This document shows positions 1-5,958 of a stretch of DNA of 9,080 bases, piece by piece (position 1 is the stretch's first letter; the number at the start of each line of letters is the position of its first letter). A program made the position numbers and the translations under genes. Below the pieces are notes generated by a model that was given only the letters and a program-made list of their open reading frames with translations, made no database searches and was not told where the DNA came from. Source of the stretch: Pseudorhodobacter antarcticus (GTDB lineage: Bacteria > Pseudomonadota > Alphaproteobacteria > Rhodobacterales > Rhodobacteraceae); contig CAMDHB010000120.1 in the NCBI GenBank assembly GCA_945897655.1, positions 1 to 9,080 on the forward strand, given 5' to 3'.

Positions 1-1122
1 CAACGGCGATATTGGTGCTGCCGCCTTCCTGATGGTATCCGGCCACGACCAGCTTGGCATCGGTCTGAACGGCCAGACCGGTTGCAAAATCATTGCCTTC
101 GCCCAGCGAGGTTGAGACGAACCCATTCGGCGTGCCATCTTCGGCCACACCAAAGCTGTCGTCCGGGGTGCCATCGGCATTCAGGCGGGCCAGAACGAAG
201 TTGCTGGATCCATCCGCCGTGACGCTGTCACCGACAATGACGACCTTGCCATCGGCCTGAAGGGCCACATCGCGCGCCGCATCATTGCCATCGCCCAGCG
301 AGATGTTGACGAAGCCTTCTGGGGTGCCATCGTCGCCCGATGCCCCGAAGGTCGCGTCAGGAAGGCCCGCCGCATCGTAGCGGGCCACGATCATGTTGGA
401 CGATCCGTCTTCGGCAATGCGGTTGCCTGCGACGACGATCTTGCAGTCGGCCTGCAGCACCAGTGCCGTCGCGGTGTCATCGCCATTGCCTAGCGAGCTT
501 GCGACAAAGCCATTGGGCGTGCCGTCTTCCGACTGGCCAAAGCTTTCGTCGACGCTGCCATCGGCGTTCAGGCGGGCGACGATGATGTTGGCCGAACCAT
601 CGGCGGTGACGCTGTTGCCGGCGATGACGATCTTGCCATCGGCCTGCACGGCGATATCGCGTGCGATGTCATTGCCATCGCCCAGCGAGAGGTTGACGAT
701 ACCGTTCTGGGTGCCGTCATCTGCCGTGCCAAAGGACTGATCCAGCGTTCCGTCTGTATTGACGCGCAGCACCACCATGTTGGTCGAAGTGCCCTCTTCA
801 TGGTAGCCTGCAACCACCAGTTTGCCGTCGGCCTGCGCGGCCACTGCCGTGCCGAAATCGTTGCCTTCGCCCAGCGAGATGTTCACCACACCGTTCGGGG
901 TGCCGTCATCCTCACCCACACCGAAGGTCGCATCGAACGAACCGTCCGTGGTGTACCGCAGCAGCACGATGTCATTGCTTTGCCCGTTAAAGCGGTTGCC
1001 CACGACGGAAACGGTGCCATCGGCGCCAACGACCAGATCTTCGGCCACGTCATCGCCATCACCAAGCGAGGTGGACACCACACCTGCGGGCGTGCCATCG
1101 TCTTCGCCTGCGCCAAAGCTGG
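1..1122 (-). repeat. 192-bp tandem repeat array coding the delta-60 units
   Basis: The repeat-protein gene is built of direct repeats of 192 bp (64 codons). Unit boundaries, taken at the [ST]FG codons, fall near 1117, 925, 733, 541, 349 and 154. The fifth unit is one codon longer (GASGDDGTP where others have GxxEDGTP). The sixth is cut by the window edge. Blocks such as the QADGK and SLGDGND codons are similar at DNA level between units, so unequal recombination could change unit number. The segment after VVAG varies by unit: NRFNGQSN, YHEEGTSTN, NSVTADGSAN, NRIAEDGSSN, DSVTADGSSN, YHQEGGSTN. Confidence 0.9.
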
Positions 1123-1231
1123 CGTCCAGCATCCCCGCGCCCTCGGCCGCCCAGGCCATGCCTGCGAGTAGGGCAATCGTCGAAACAGTGGCGAGGCCAA
1201 GTGCGCTTTTTGATTTCACGTTCATTCTCAT
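1..1231 (-). CDS. Exported delta-60 repeat protein (C-terminus beyond the window)
   Basis: An uninterrupted minus-strand frame of 410 codons runs from ATG at 1231 to the left edge with no stop. An AGGA box lies six bases upstream of this ATG; a second in-frame ATG at 1225 fits the box less well. Residues 1-29 form a Sec signal peptide: basic start (MRMNVKSK), hydrophobic core (LATVSTIALLAG), and an AWA|A cleavage site near residue 28. The rest is tandem units of about 64 residues, anchored by [ST]FG at residues 39, 103, 167, 231, 295 and 360. Each unit carries DDGTPNG, SLGDGND, QADGK[IVL]VVAG and an 'R..ADG..D' end. This is the delta-60 repeat pattern (TIGR02608 type, usually about 55 residues), thought to form beta-propeller-like folds. 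The likely place is periplasmic, secreted or surface; the function is unknown. Acidic G-D-G-N-D loops could bind calcium, but this is inference. I am confident of the family and unsure of the role. Confidence 0.9.
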   Translation of the reverse strand, partial: MRMNVKSKSALGLATVSTIALLAGMAWAAEGAGMLDASFGAGEDDGTPAGVVSTSLGDGDDVAEDLVVGADGTVSVVGNRFNGQSNDIVLLRYTTDGSFDATFGVGEDDGTPNGVVNISLGEGNDFGTAVAAQADGKLVVAGYHEEGTSTNMVVLRVNTDGTLDQSFGTADDGTQNGIVNLSLGDGNDIARDIAVQADGKIVIAGNSVTADGSANIIVARLNADGSVDESFGQSEDGTPNGFVASSLGNGDDTATALVLQADCKIVVAGNRIAEDGSSNMIVARYDAAGLPDATFGASGDDGTPEGFVNISLGDGNDAARDVALQADGKVVIVGDSVTADGSSNFVLARLNADGTPDDSFGVAEDGTPNGFVSTSLGEGNDFATGLAVQTDAKLVVAGYHQEGGSTNIAV

Positions 1232-1316
1232 TCAAATTCCTATGGGTGTGCTTGATCTGATCCCAACAAACAAAAGCATTCAAAACCGGAGCGCCAATGT
1301 GGCATTCCGCTGTAAA

Positions 1317-1334
1317 ATCAAACACTTGTCTGAT
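1317..1334. promoter_or_regulatory. Near-perfect palindrome upstream of the delta-60 gene
   Basis: ATCAAACACTTGTCTGAT has two 8-base arms (ATCAAACA and TGTCTGAT) that are inverted complements except at one position, around a 2-base centre. It lies about 86 bases upstream of the repeat-protein ATG at 1231, where an operator for a dimeric regulator could sit. A second short dyad (TGAT-GAG-ATCA) overlaps its right edge. No regulator family can be assigned; a single palindrome can arise by chance. Confidence 0.3.
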
Positions 1335-1492
1335 GAGATCAAAGTTGGGCTAGCAGGGTTGCACAAGGAATGGCAAGACAAGAAGTGATCGCAAACGCCG
1401 CTGCAAGCTCTTGGTATCTTTATATCCGCTTTTCAGCGCGCCGCAGGCATCGCTTCAGCGCACCTTTGCCGGCAACGGCCCCTACGGGGGGA

Positions 1493-1526
1493 TGACCCAC
1501 GTCCTGCAAAGAGGATGTGCGGGTCA
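1493..1526. other. Long imperfect hairpin in the sufE/delta-60 interval
   Basis: The outer stem is TGACCC (1493-1498) with GGGTCA (1521-1526). The inner stem is CGTCCT (1500-1505) with AGGATG (1512-1517), with one G-T pair and a GCAAAG loop. An A on one side and TGC on the other form an asymmetric internal loop. A CCCC-TAC-GGGG hairpin lies just to the left. No T-run follows on either strand, so this is not a classical intrinsic terminator. It could be a structured leader or small RNA element. Confidence 0.35.
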
Positions 1527-1581
1527 GGCGCGATTGGGGCTATCCATGTGTTTGAAAGGGTCGCGCGTGAGATCACGCACC

Positions 1582-1983
1582 CTATCCCGCCGTCTGCCTG
1601 ATCCGCTCTACCATCGCCCTAAGGCCGTTGGAGCGTTGTGAGGACAAATGATCATTCAACCCCAGGCGCGCCAGTTCGGCCGGGGCGTCGACGGCGCGGA
1701 CTTCGTCCAGCGACAGGCCGCCATAGAGGTGGTGCAGGATGGCGATCAGGCCGCGGACGATCATGGCGTCGCTGTCGCCCTGGAAATCGAAGCGGCCATT
1801 TTCGACGAGGGGGCGGAGCCAGACTTGGGAGGCGCAGCCTTGGACCTTCAGCGCGGGAACCTTGAAGGCGTCGTCCAACGGGGGCATGGCGCGGCCAAGT
1901 TCGATCACATGACGGTAGCGGTCTTCCCAGTCGTCCAGGAATTCAAAGGTGTCGGCAAGGTCTTCGAAGGATTGGGTGGCCAT
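1582..1983 (-). CDS. sufE: SufE family cysteine desulfuration protein
   Basis: This 133-residue protein matches SufE in length and sequence. SufE takes persulfide sulfur from the cysteine desulfurase SufS and passes it to the SufBCD scaffold for Fe-S cluster assembly in the cytoplasm. The acceptor cysteine is C50 in VQGCASQVW, at the position of C51 in E. coli SufE. Other family blocks are the DDWEDRYRHVIELG helix near residue 17 and the LIAILHHLYGG segment in the second half. I chose ATG at 1983 (MATQSFEDL) because AGGAGA lies about seven bases upstream; an upstream in-frame ATG at 2082 would add 33 residues unlike SufE. No other suf gene is visible, so it appears to be a stand-alone copy. 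It is divergent from the lipoprotein gene, with about 130 bp between starts. Confidence 0.95.
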   Translation of the reverse strand: MATQSFEDLADTFEFLDDWEDRYRHVIELGRAMPPLDDAFKVPALKVQGCASQVWLRPLVENGRFDFQGDSDAMIVRGLIAILHHLYGGLSLDEVRAVDAPAELARLGLNDHLSSQRSNGLRAMVERIRQTAG

Positions 1984-2112
1984 TGGGGTCTCCTGTCGGG
2001 CATGAGGTAATGCGGTGGGGCGGCATCGTCCAGTGCCGTTGCGGGGCAAAGCGGGACTTGGCCTTTTCAAATCGCGCGGCATGGGCTAGCCACGGGGGGA
2101 AGCCCCGGGGGT

Positions 2113-2577
2113 GTGCCTGTGAAACCAATGCCGATCCTTGCTGCTCTGCTGCTGGCCGCCGCCCTGCCGGGCTGTGCCACGATCAAGGAGTCGCGTCTGA
2201 ACCCGTTGAACTGGCTGGAGCCTAGGCTGCAACCGGCGGCGCTGGCGCTGTATGAGCGGCCCGAGGACCCAAGGCCGCTGGTGGCCGAGGTGACACTGCT
2301 GAAGGTGGAGCCCTATCCCGGCGGTGCGATTGTGCGGGCAACGGGTGTGCCTGCGACGCAAGGGTACTGGCAGGCAGAGTTGGTCGCCCTGCCGCTGGAT
2401 GACAAGGGGCAGTTGGTTTACGAATTCCGGGTGATCCCGCCACTGGTGCCTGCTGCAGCCGGCACACCCTTTGCGCGGCAGATCACGGTGGCAACCTCGA
2501 TCAGCGATATCGCCTTGCAGGATGTGCGCAGCATCGTGGTGCAGGGTGCCGGGAACGCGCTGTCTTCACGGCGGTAA
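2113..2577 (+). CDS. Small lipoprotein of unknown function, Rhodobacterales type
   Basis: This 154-residue protein begins with a lipoprotein signal peptide: a hydrophobic run ILAALLLAAALPG ending in the lipobox L18-P-G-C21. The mature protein should start at C21 (CATIKESRLNPLNW) and carry lipid there. Alanine at +2 suggests outer-membrane sorting by the E. coli rule. The remaining approximately 130 residues have no motif I can tie to a function; the PGGAIVRATG.P.TQGYW stretch and the C-terminal VQGAGNALSSRR resemble hypothetical lipoproteins I know from Rhodobacterales. The start is uncertain: GTG at 2113, GTG at 2119 and ATG at 2128 are in frame and all keep the signal peptide. A GGGGGGA run at 2094-2100 is the only nearby purine-rich stretch and sits 12 bases before 2113. 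The gene ends three bases from the convergent rnd stop. Confidence 0.85.
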   Translation: MPVKPMPILAALLLAAALPGCATIKESRLNPLNWLEPRLQPAALALYERPEDPRPLVAEVTLLKVEPYPGGAIVRATGVPATQGYWQAELVALPLDDKGQLVYEFRVIPPLVPAAAGTPFARQITVATSISDIALQDVRSIVVQGAGNALSSRR

Positions 2578-2580
2578 TGG

Positions 2581-3738
2581 TCAGAGACGAACCACCCGCA
2601 CCTCATTGCCCTTGGCGGACAGGGCAATCTCACCCCGACACAGGCGCAGGGCGTCATCGCCAAAGGCTTCGGCGCGCCAACCGGTCAGCGCTTCGACGTT
2701 GCGTTCACCGGCGGCAATGGCATCCAGATCGGCCGAGGAGGCGATGAGTTTGGGGGCCACGCCCAAGCTTTCGGATTTGGCCTTGAGGAGCACACGGAGG
2801 AGGTCGGCCAAGGCAGGGTTGACCTGAAGTTGTTCGCGCGTGAGGTCGGGTTTGGGCAAATCCTCGGGCTTGGTGGCCATGCCGGCCTTGATGGCGGCCA
2901 GGATACCGTCGGCAATCTCGGTCTTGCGCCCCTCACGCAGCAGCAGGCGGGAGCGGCCCAGTTCTTCGGTCGTGGTGGGCCGGGTCGAGGCCAGTTCCAG
3001 CAGGGCATCGTCCTTCATCACCCGGCTGCGGGGGACGTTGTTGGTCTGGCAATAGCTTTCGCGAAACCGCGCCAACTCCTTGACCACAGCCAGAAAACGC
3101 CCCGATGTGGTGCGGGTTTTCACGCGCAGCCAGGCTTCATCCGGCGTGGTGGTATAGGTCGCGGGGTCGAGCATGATGGCAAGCTCTTCCTCGACCCAAG
3201 CCTGCCTGCCGGTTTTGGCCAACTGGGCCGCCAGGAATTCATAGATCACCCGCAGATGGGTGACATCGGCCAGGGCATAGTCCATCTGCGGCTTTGACAA
3301 GGGCCGCCGCGACCAGTCGGTAAAGCGTGAGGTCTTGTCCAGATCGGCCTTGGCGATTTTCTTGACCAGCGTCTCATACCCCGCCTGTTCGCCAAAACCG
3401 CAGACCATGGCGGCAATCTGGGTGTCAAACAGCGGTTCGGGGAAGACATTGCCCTCGACAAAGAAGATCTCAAGGTCCTGACGCGCGGCATGAAACACCT
3501 TGACCGTGCTCTTGTGACGAAACAGGTCATAAAGCGGTTCCATCGACATGGCCGACCCTTCGATCGGGTCGATCAGCACCGCGTCGCCATCCTTGCCGGG
3601 CAAGGCGGCCTGGATCAGGCAAAGCTTGGACCAATAGGTGCGTTCGCGCAGGAATTCGGTGTCAAGCGTGACATAGGGCTGCAATTTGGCGGCGGCGCAG
3701 AAGGCGGCAAGGTCTTCGGTCGTGGTGATCACGCGCAT
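2581..3738 (-). CDS. rnd: Ribonuclease D
   Basis: This 385-residue protein is a 3'-5' exoribonuclease of the DEDDy family that trims the 3' ends of tRNA precursors and other small stable RNAs. The catalytic acids are visible: D26 and E28 in VTLDTEFLRER (Exo I), D88 in FHAARQDLEIF (Exo II), and Y154 with D158 in MDYALADVTHL (Exo III). An HRDC-type domain follows at about residues 205-290 (ARFRESYCQTNNVPRSRVMK). The length is close to E. coli RNase D (375). The start at 3738 gives a natural N-terminus (MRVITTTEDLAAFC); the ribosome-binding site is weak (GAAAG). A hairpin followed by four T lies 16 bases upstream of the start codon. It ends three bases from the convergent lipoprotein gene, leaving no room for separate terminators. 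Confidence 0.96.
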   Translation of the reverse strand: MRVITTTEDLAAFCAAAKLQPYVTLDTEFLRERTYWSKLCLIQAALPGKDGDAVLIDPIEGSAMSMEPLYDLFRHKSTVKVFHAARQDLEIFFVEGNVFPEPLFDTQIAAMVCGFGEQAGYETLVKKIAKADLDKTSRFTDWSRRPLSKPQMDYALADVTHLRVIYEFLAAQLAKTGRQAWVEEELAIMLDPATYTTTPDEAWLRVKTRTTSGRFLAVVKELARFRESYCQTNNVPRSRVMKDDALLELASTRPTTTEELGRSRLLLREGRKTEIADGILAAIKAGMATKPEDLPKPDLTREQLQVNPALADLLRVLLKAKSESLGVAPKLIASSADLDAIAAGERNVEALTGWRAEAFGDDALRLCRGEIALSAKGNEVRVVRL

Positions 3739-3752
3739 GGGGCGACTTTCGC

Positions 3753-3773
3753 AAAAGGCGGGTGCATCCCGCC
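3753..3773 (-). terminator. Terminator-shaped hairpin in the rnd leader
   Basis: Read on the minus strand, GGCGGG-ATGCA-CCCGCC is followed directly by TTTT and then by the rnd start 15-20 bases later. This is the form of an intrinsic terminator (six G-C pairs, 5-base loop, short T-run), but it sits between any rnd promoter and the rnd start. It could end read-through from purN, attenuate rnd, or be a leader structure. The T-run is short, so termination would probably be partial. Confidence 0.45.
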
Positions 3774-3813
3774 TCTCCGGCTATAGGCGGCATTTCACAC
3801 AAGGAAAACCCCT

Positions 3814-3852
3814 CCATTCACTTTGGCCCAAATACTCCCCCCGGAGGGTCCG
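3814..3852 (-). repeat. Rhodobacterales-type intergenic motif
   Basis: On the minus strand this reads CCTCCGGGGGGAG then TATTTGGGCCAAAGTGAA. The first part can fold as CTCC-GGGG-GGAG; the second is a fixed AT-rich tail. From memory, a very similar motif (CTCC..GGAG + TATTTG.GCCAAA.TGAA) occurs many times between genes in Rhodobacter, Paracoccus and related genomes, often near gene ends. Only one copy is present here, so the repeat claim rests on recall and not on this window. Confidence 0.45.
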
Positions 3853-3910
3853 ACCCAGCCAATGGCGCCGCCTCCGCAAGGCCCGAAAGACCCGGCCACC
3901 GGCACCAAAG

Positions 3911-3943
3911 CCTTTTTGCGGGGCTCGATGCCCCGCGAAAAGG
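3911..3943 (-). terminator. Strong hairpin downstream of purN
   Basis: A 14-bp stem with a 5-base loop: CCTTTTTGCGGGGC (3911-3924), TCGAT (3925-3929), GCCCCGCGAAAAGG (3930-3943), with one G-T pair. It starts 14 bases past the purN stop at 3958 and is the likely end of the purMN transcript. The T-rich tract is part of the stem and not a free tail, so it is not a textbook Rho-independent terminator; 3' end protection is also possible. Confidence 0.6.
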
Positions 3944-3957
3944 CCCCCCGTCCGGGG

Positions 3958-4518
3958 TCAGCGCTGGGCGAAGGCGCGCAAGGTGGCGGGGTAGAGGATA
4001 TGCTCCTGAACCAGCACGCGGGCGGCCAGGGTGTCTTCGGTGTCGCCGGGCAGGATGGGCACGGGCATCTGGCCCAGGATCGGCCCCATGTCCAGATCGG
4101 CGGTCACCTCATGCACGGTGCAGCCGCCTTGCGCATCGCCTGCCGCAAGGGCGCGGGCGTGGGTGTGCAGGCCGGGGTATTTCGGCAAAAGGGACGGGTG
4201 GATGTTCAGCATCCTGCCCTGATAGCGGCGGATAAAGGCCCGCGTCAGGATGCGCATGAACCCGGCCAGCGCGATGATGTCAGGGGTGGCGGCATCCAGT
4301 GTGGCGATCAGGTCCGCCTCGAACTCTTCGCGGGTGCGGCCACGGTGATCCACCGTGGCGGTGGGAACACCAAGGGCCTCAGCCCGGGCCAGCCCCCCTG
4401 CCCCGGGCACGTTGGACAGGACCAGCACAGGCCGCGCCGGAAAGTCGCCCGTCATCGCCCGCACCAGCGCCACCATGTTCGATCCACCCCCCGAGATGAG
4501 GATGGCGACACGCTTCAT
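3958..4518 (-). CDS. purN: Phosphoribosylglycinamide formyltransferase (GAR transformylase)
   Basis: This 186-residue protein transfers a formyl group from 10-formyltetrahydrofolate to glycinamide ribonucleotide, the third step of purine synthesis. The N-terminal phosphate-binding loop is SGGGSNM (residues 9-15). The catalytic trio is N105 and H107 in MLNIHPSLLP and D143 in DLDMGPIL, aligning with N106, H108 and D144 of E. coli PurN. Folate-site blocks ALAGFMRIL and KYPGLHTHARAL are also present. The ATG at 4518 overlaps the purM stop in an ATGA (4 bp), so the two genes are probably translationally coupled. A long hairpin follows the stop. Confidence 0.97.
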   Translation of the reverse strand: MKRVAILISGGGSNMVALVRAMTGDFPARPVLVLSNVPGAGGLARAEALGVPTATVDHRGRTREEFEADLIATLDAATPDIIALAGFMRILTRAFIRRYQGRMLNIHPSLLPKYPGLHTHARALAAGDAQGGCTVHEVTADLDMGPILGQMPVPILPGDTEDTLAARVLVQEHILYPATLRAFAQR

Positions 4519-5561
4519 GCCAGGGTGCCTTGGTAGATCACGCCCTCACCTGGGACGATATCACCAAGGATGTAGACGGTTTCGCCTTGGGCCCGCAGCA
4601 GATCGGCCAGTGCCTCGGCCCGGTCGGCGGCGACCACGGCGATCATGCCGATGCCGCAGTTGAAGGTTTTCAGCAGTTCGGCTTGGGACATGTTGGCGGT
4701 CTTGGCCAGCCAGCGGAACACGGGGGGCAGATCCCAGGCGCCAAGGTCGATCTGGCACGCCAGCCCCTCGGGCAGCACGCGGGGCGGGTTTTCGGTCAGG
4801 CCGCCGCCGGTGATATGGGCCAACCCATGCACCCCCCCTGCCCGGACCGCCGCCAGTGCTTGCTTCACATACAGCCGTGTGGGGGTCAGCAGCGCCTCGC
4901 CCAGCGTGCCATCGGAGAAGGGCGAGGGCGCGTCCCAGCCAAGGCCAGACAGGTCCACCACCTTGCGGACAAAGGAATAGCCGTTGGAATGCACTCCGTT
5001 CGAGGCAAGGCCCAGCAGGACATCGCCCGCGACCACGCCAGCGGGCAACTCAGCCCCCCGTTCCATGGCACCCACAGCGAACCCGGCCAGATCAAAGTCA
5101 CCGCCATGGTACATGCCCGGCATTTCCGCCGTCTCGCCGCCGATCAGCGCGCAGCCACTGGCGGCGCAGCCTGCGGCGATGCCGTTGATGATGCGGGTGG
5201 CCTTGTCGACCTCGAGCTTGCCCGTCGCGAAATAATCCAGGAAAAACAAGGGCTCCGCCCCTTGGCAGACCAGATCGTTGACGCACATCGCAACAAGGTC
5301 CACGCCGATGGTATCGACATGGCCGGTGTCGATGGCGATCTTCAGCTTGGTGCCCACGCCATCGGTCGCCGCGACCAGAACCGGGTCGGTATAGCCTGCG
5401 GCCTTGAGGTCAAACAGCGCGCCAAAGCCGCCAAGACCGCCCATGACACCGGGCCGCGTGGTCGCCTTGGCCGCCGGTTTGATCTTTTCCACCAGCAGGT
5501 TGCCCGCATCGATATCGACGCCCGCATCGGCATAGGTCAGACCATTATGTCCCGTCGTCAT
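4515..5561 (-). CDS. purM: Phosphoribosylformylglycinamidine cyclo-ligase (AIR synthetase)
   Basis: This 348-residue protein (E. coli PurM has 345) uses ATP to close FGAM into aminoimidazole ribonucleotide, the fifth step of purine synthesis. Family blocks are in order: TYADAGVDI (residues 9-17), GGFGALFDL (44-52), the ATP-site loop ATDGVGTKL (65-73), DLVCQGAEPLFFLDY, GGETAEMPGMY, SNGVHSNGYSFVRKV, HITGGGLTENPPRVLP and FNCGIGMIAVV. I chose ATG at 5561 (MTTGHNGLTYADAG); the frame stays open upstream for 20 codons, but that extension (MQGSGGSSKGG...) is unlike PurM. A GGGGTG lies a few bases before the chosen start. It is the first gene of a purM-purN pair, and its promoter should lie in 5562-5677, back to back with the tRNA promoter. 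Confidence 0.97.
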   Translation of the reverse strand: MTTGHNGLTYADAGVDIDAGNLLVEKIKPAAKATTRPGVMGGLGGFGALFDLKAAGYTDPVLVAATDGVGTKLKIAIDTGHVDTIGVDLVAMCVNDLVCQGAEPLFFLDYFATGKLEVDKATRIINGIAAGCAASGCALIGGETAEMPGMYHGGDFDLAGFAVGAMERGAELPAGVVAGDVLLGLASNGVHSNGYSFVRKVVDLSGLGWDAPSPFSDGTLGEALLTPTRLYVKQALAAVRAGGVHGLAHITGGGLTENPPRVLPEGLACQIDLGAWDLPPVFRWLAKTANMSQAELLKTFNCGIGMIAVVAADRAEALADLLRAQGETVYILGDIVPGEGVIYQGTLA

Positions 5562-5638
5562 CGGCGCACCCCGTTTCAACCCCAGTCGCCCCCCCTTAGA
5601 CGATCCCCCGGACCCCTGCAACGGTGGGGTTTGGTCCC

Positions 5639-5666
5639 TTGACCTGCCCCAAGGGTATGATAGCGA
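5639..5666 (+). promoter_or_regulatory. Probable promoter of the CAU tRNA gene
   Basis: TTGACC at 5639-5644 is a good -35 box. A 16-base spacer leads to TAGCGA at 5661-5666 as a weak -10 box. This places transcription start near 5673, about five bases before the mature tRNA, a common arrangement. TATGAT at 5656-5661 looks more like a -10 box but is only 11 bases from the -35 box. Confidence 0.5.
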
Positions 5667-5677
5667 TAGGTCACGGC

Positions 5678-5753
5678 GGGCCTGTAGCTCAACGGTTAGA
5701 GCAGGGCGCTCATAACGCCTTGGTTGGGGGTTCGAGTCCCTCCGGGCCTACCA
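5678..5753 (+). tRNA. tRNA with anticodon CAU, probably tRNA-Ile2 (may be listed as tRNA-Met)
   Basis: The 76-base sequence folds as a full cloverleaf with encoded CCA. The acceptor stem is GGGCCTG with CGGGCCT (G1-U72 and U6-G67 wobble pairs). The D arm is GCTC-AACGGTTA-GAGC, the anticodon arm GGGCG-CTCATAA-CGCCT with anticodon CAT, the variable loop TGGTT, and the T arm GGGGG-TTCGAGT-CCCTC. The short D loop with GCAGG before the anticodon stem and TTGGT after it resembles E. coli ileX tRNA, which reads AUA after TilS converts C34 to lysidine. It lacks the three G-C pairs next to the anticodon loop expected of initiator tRNA. An elongator tRNA-Met is the alternative. Decayed mobile DNA begins right after its 3' end. 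Confidence 0.93.
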
Positions 5754-5958
5754 CTTCCTAAAGCGATGCAGATAAACCATAACCGTGCTCGATTTGGCGT
5801 TTTTCGTGCTCACCCCTGCCAAGCGACTCGTGGAAAGTGAGCGGAGGTTTCTGGGGATAAGTCTGCAAGCCCCTGCCATGATTTTTTTTGCAGGATCTTG
5901 GCTTGGGCAAGCGGCGATTTCGTTCACGAGTTTCGGTGCACTCCATTGCAGTCTTTGG
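5754..5958. other. Interval between the tRNA and the tniQ remnant; no gene seen
   Basis: About 205 bases with no recognisable gene, RNA or terminator. It is visibly more AT-rich than the housekeeping DNA to the left and contains a run of eight T at 5883-5890. An open minus-strand frame (5748-6035) runs through it, but its predicted protein has no family features and continues into the tRNA. The interval is probably flanking remnant of the mobile element whose tniQ decayed next door. Confidence 0.5.

Larger units (their letters stand above)
1232..1581. other. 350-bp intergenic interval between sufE and the delta-60 gene
   Basis: I see no convincing gene here. On the minus strand this is the space between the sufE stop and the start of the repeat-protein gene, so it should carry that gene's promoter and perhaps the sufE terminator. 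I could not identify a clear -35/-10 pair. It contains several inverted repeats: an 18-bp near-palindrome at 1317-1334, a CCCCTACGGGG hairpin near 1479-1489, a long two-part hairpin at 1493-1526, and GCGTGA-GA-TCACGC at 1565-1578 just past the sufE stop. The last lacks a T-run, so it is a weak terminator candidate. An open plus-strand frame at 1411-1641 has no recognisable product and overlaps the end of sufE. Confidence 0.6.

Noticed and set aside
1..1122. CRISPR array suggested by regular repeats
   Set aside because: The period is 192 bp, the repeats are in an open reading frame, and there are no unique spacers of 30-40 bp.
822..1388. Plus-strand open frame over the start of the repeat gene
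   Set aside because: Its Ser/Pro-rich repeats are the reverse complement of the delta-60 units. The minus frame has a signal peptide, ribosome-binding site and known repeat family.
1411..1641. Plus-strand frame of 76 codons in the sufE/delta-60 interval
   Set aside because: No ribosome-binding site, no recognisable sequence, and it overlaps the 3' end of sufE. Probably chance.
3823..4536. Plus-strand open frame of 237 codons opposite purN
   Set aside because: Shadow of purN in a G+C-rich region; low-complexity protein with no recognisable domain.
4530..5642. Long open plus-strand frame of 370 codons opposite purM
   Set aside because: It is the antisense of purM, kept open by high G+C codon bias. 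Its protein has no family features, whereas purM has all its motifs.
5726..5760. tRNA 3' end as an attachment site with a second copy in the window
   Set aside because: I looked for a repeat of the tRNA T-arm and acceptor end (CCTCCGGGCCTACCA) in 5754-9080 and found none. GGGTTCGAG near 6349 is too short to count.
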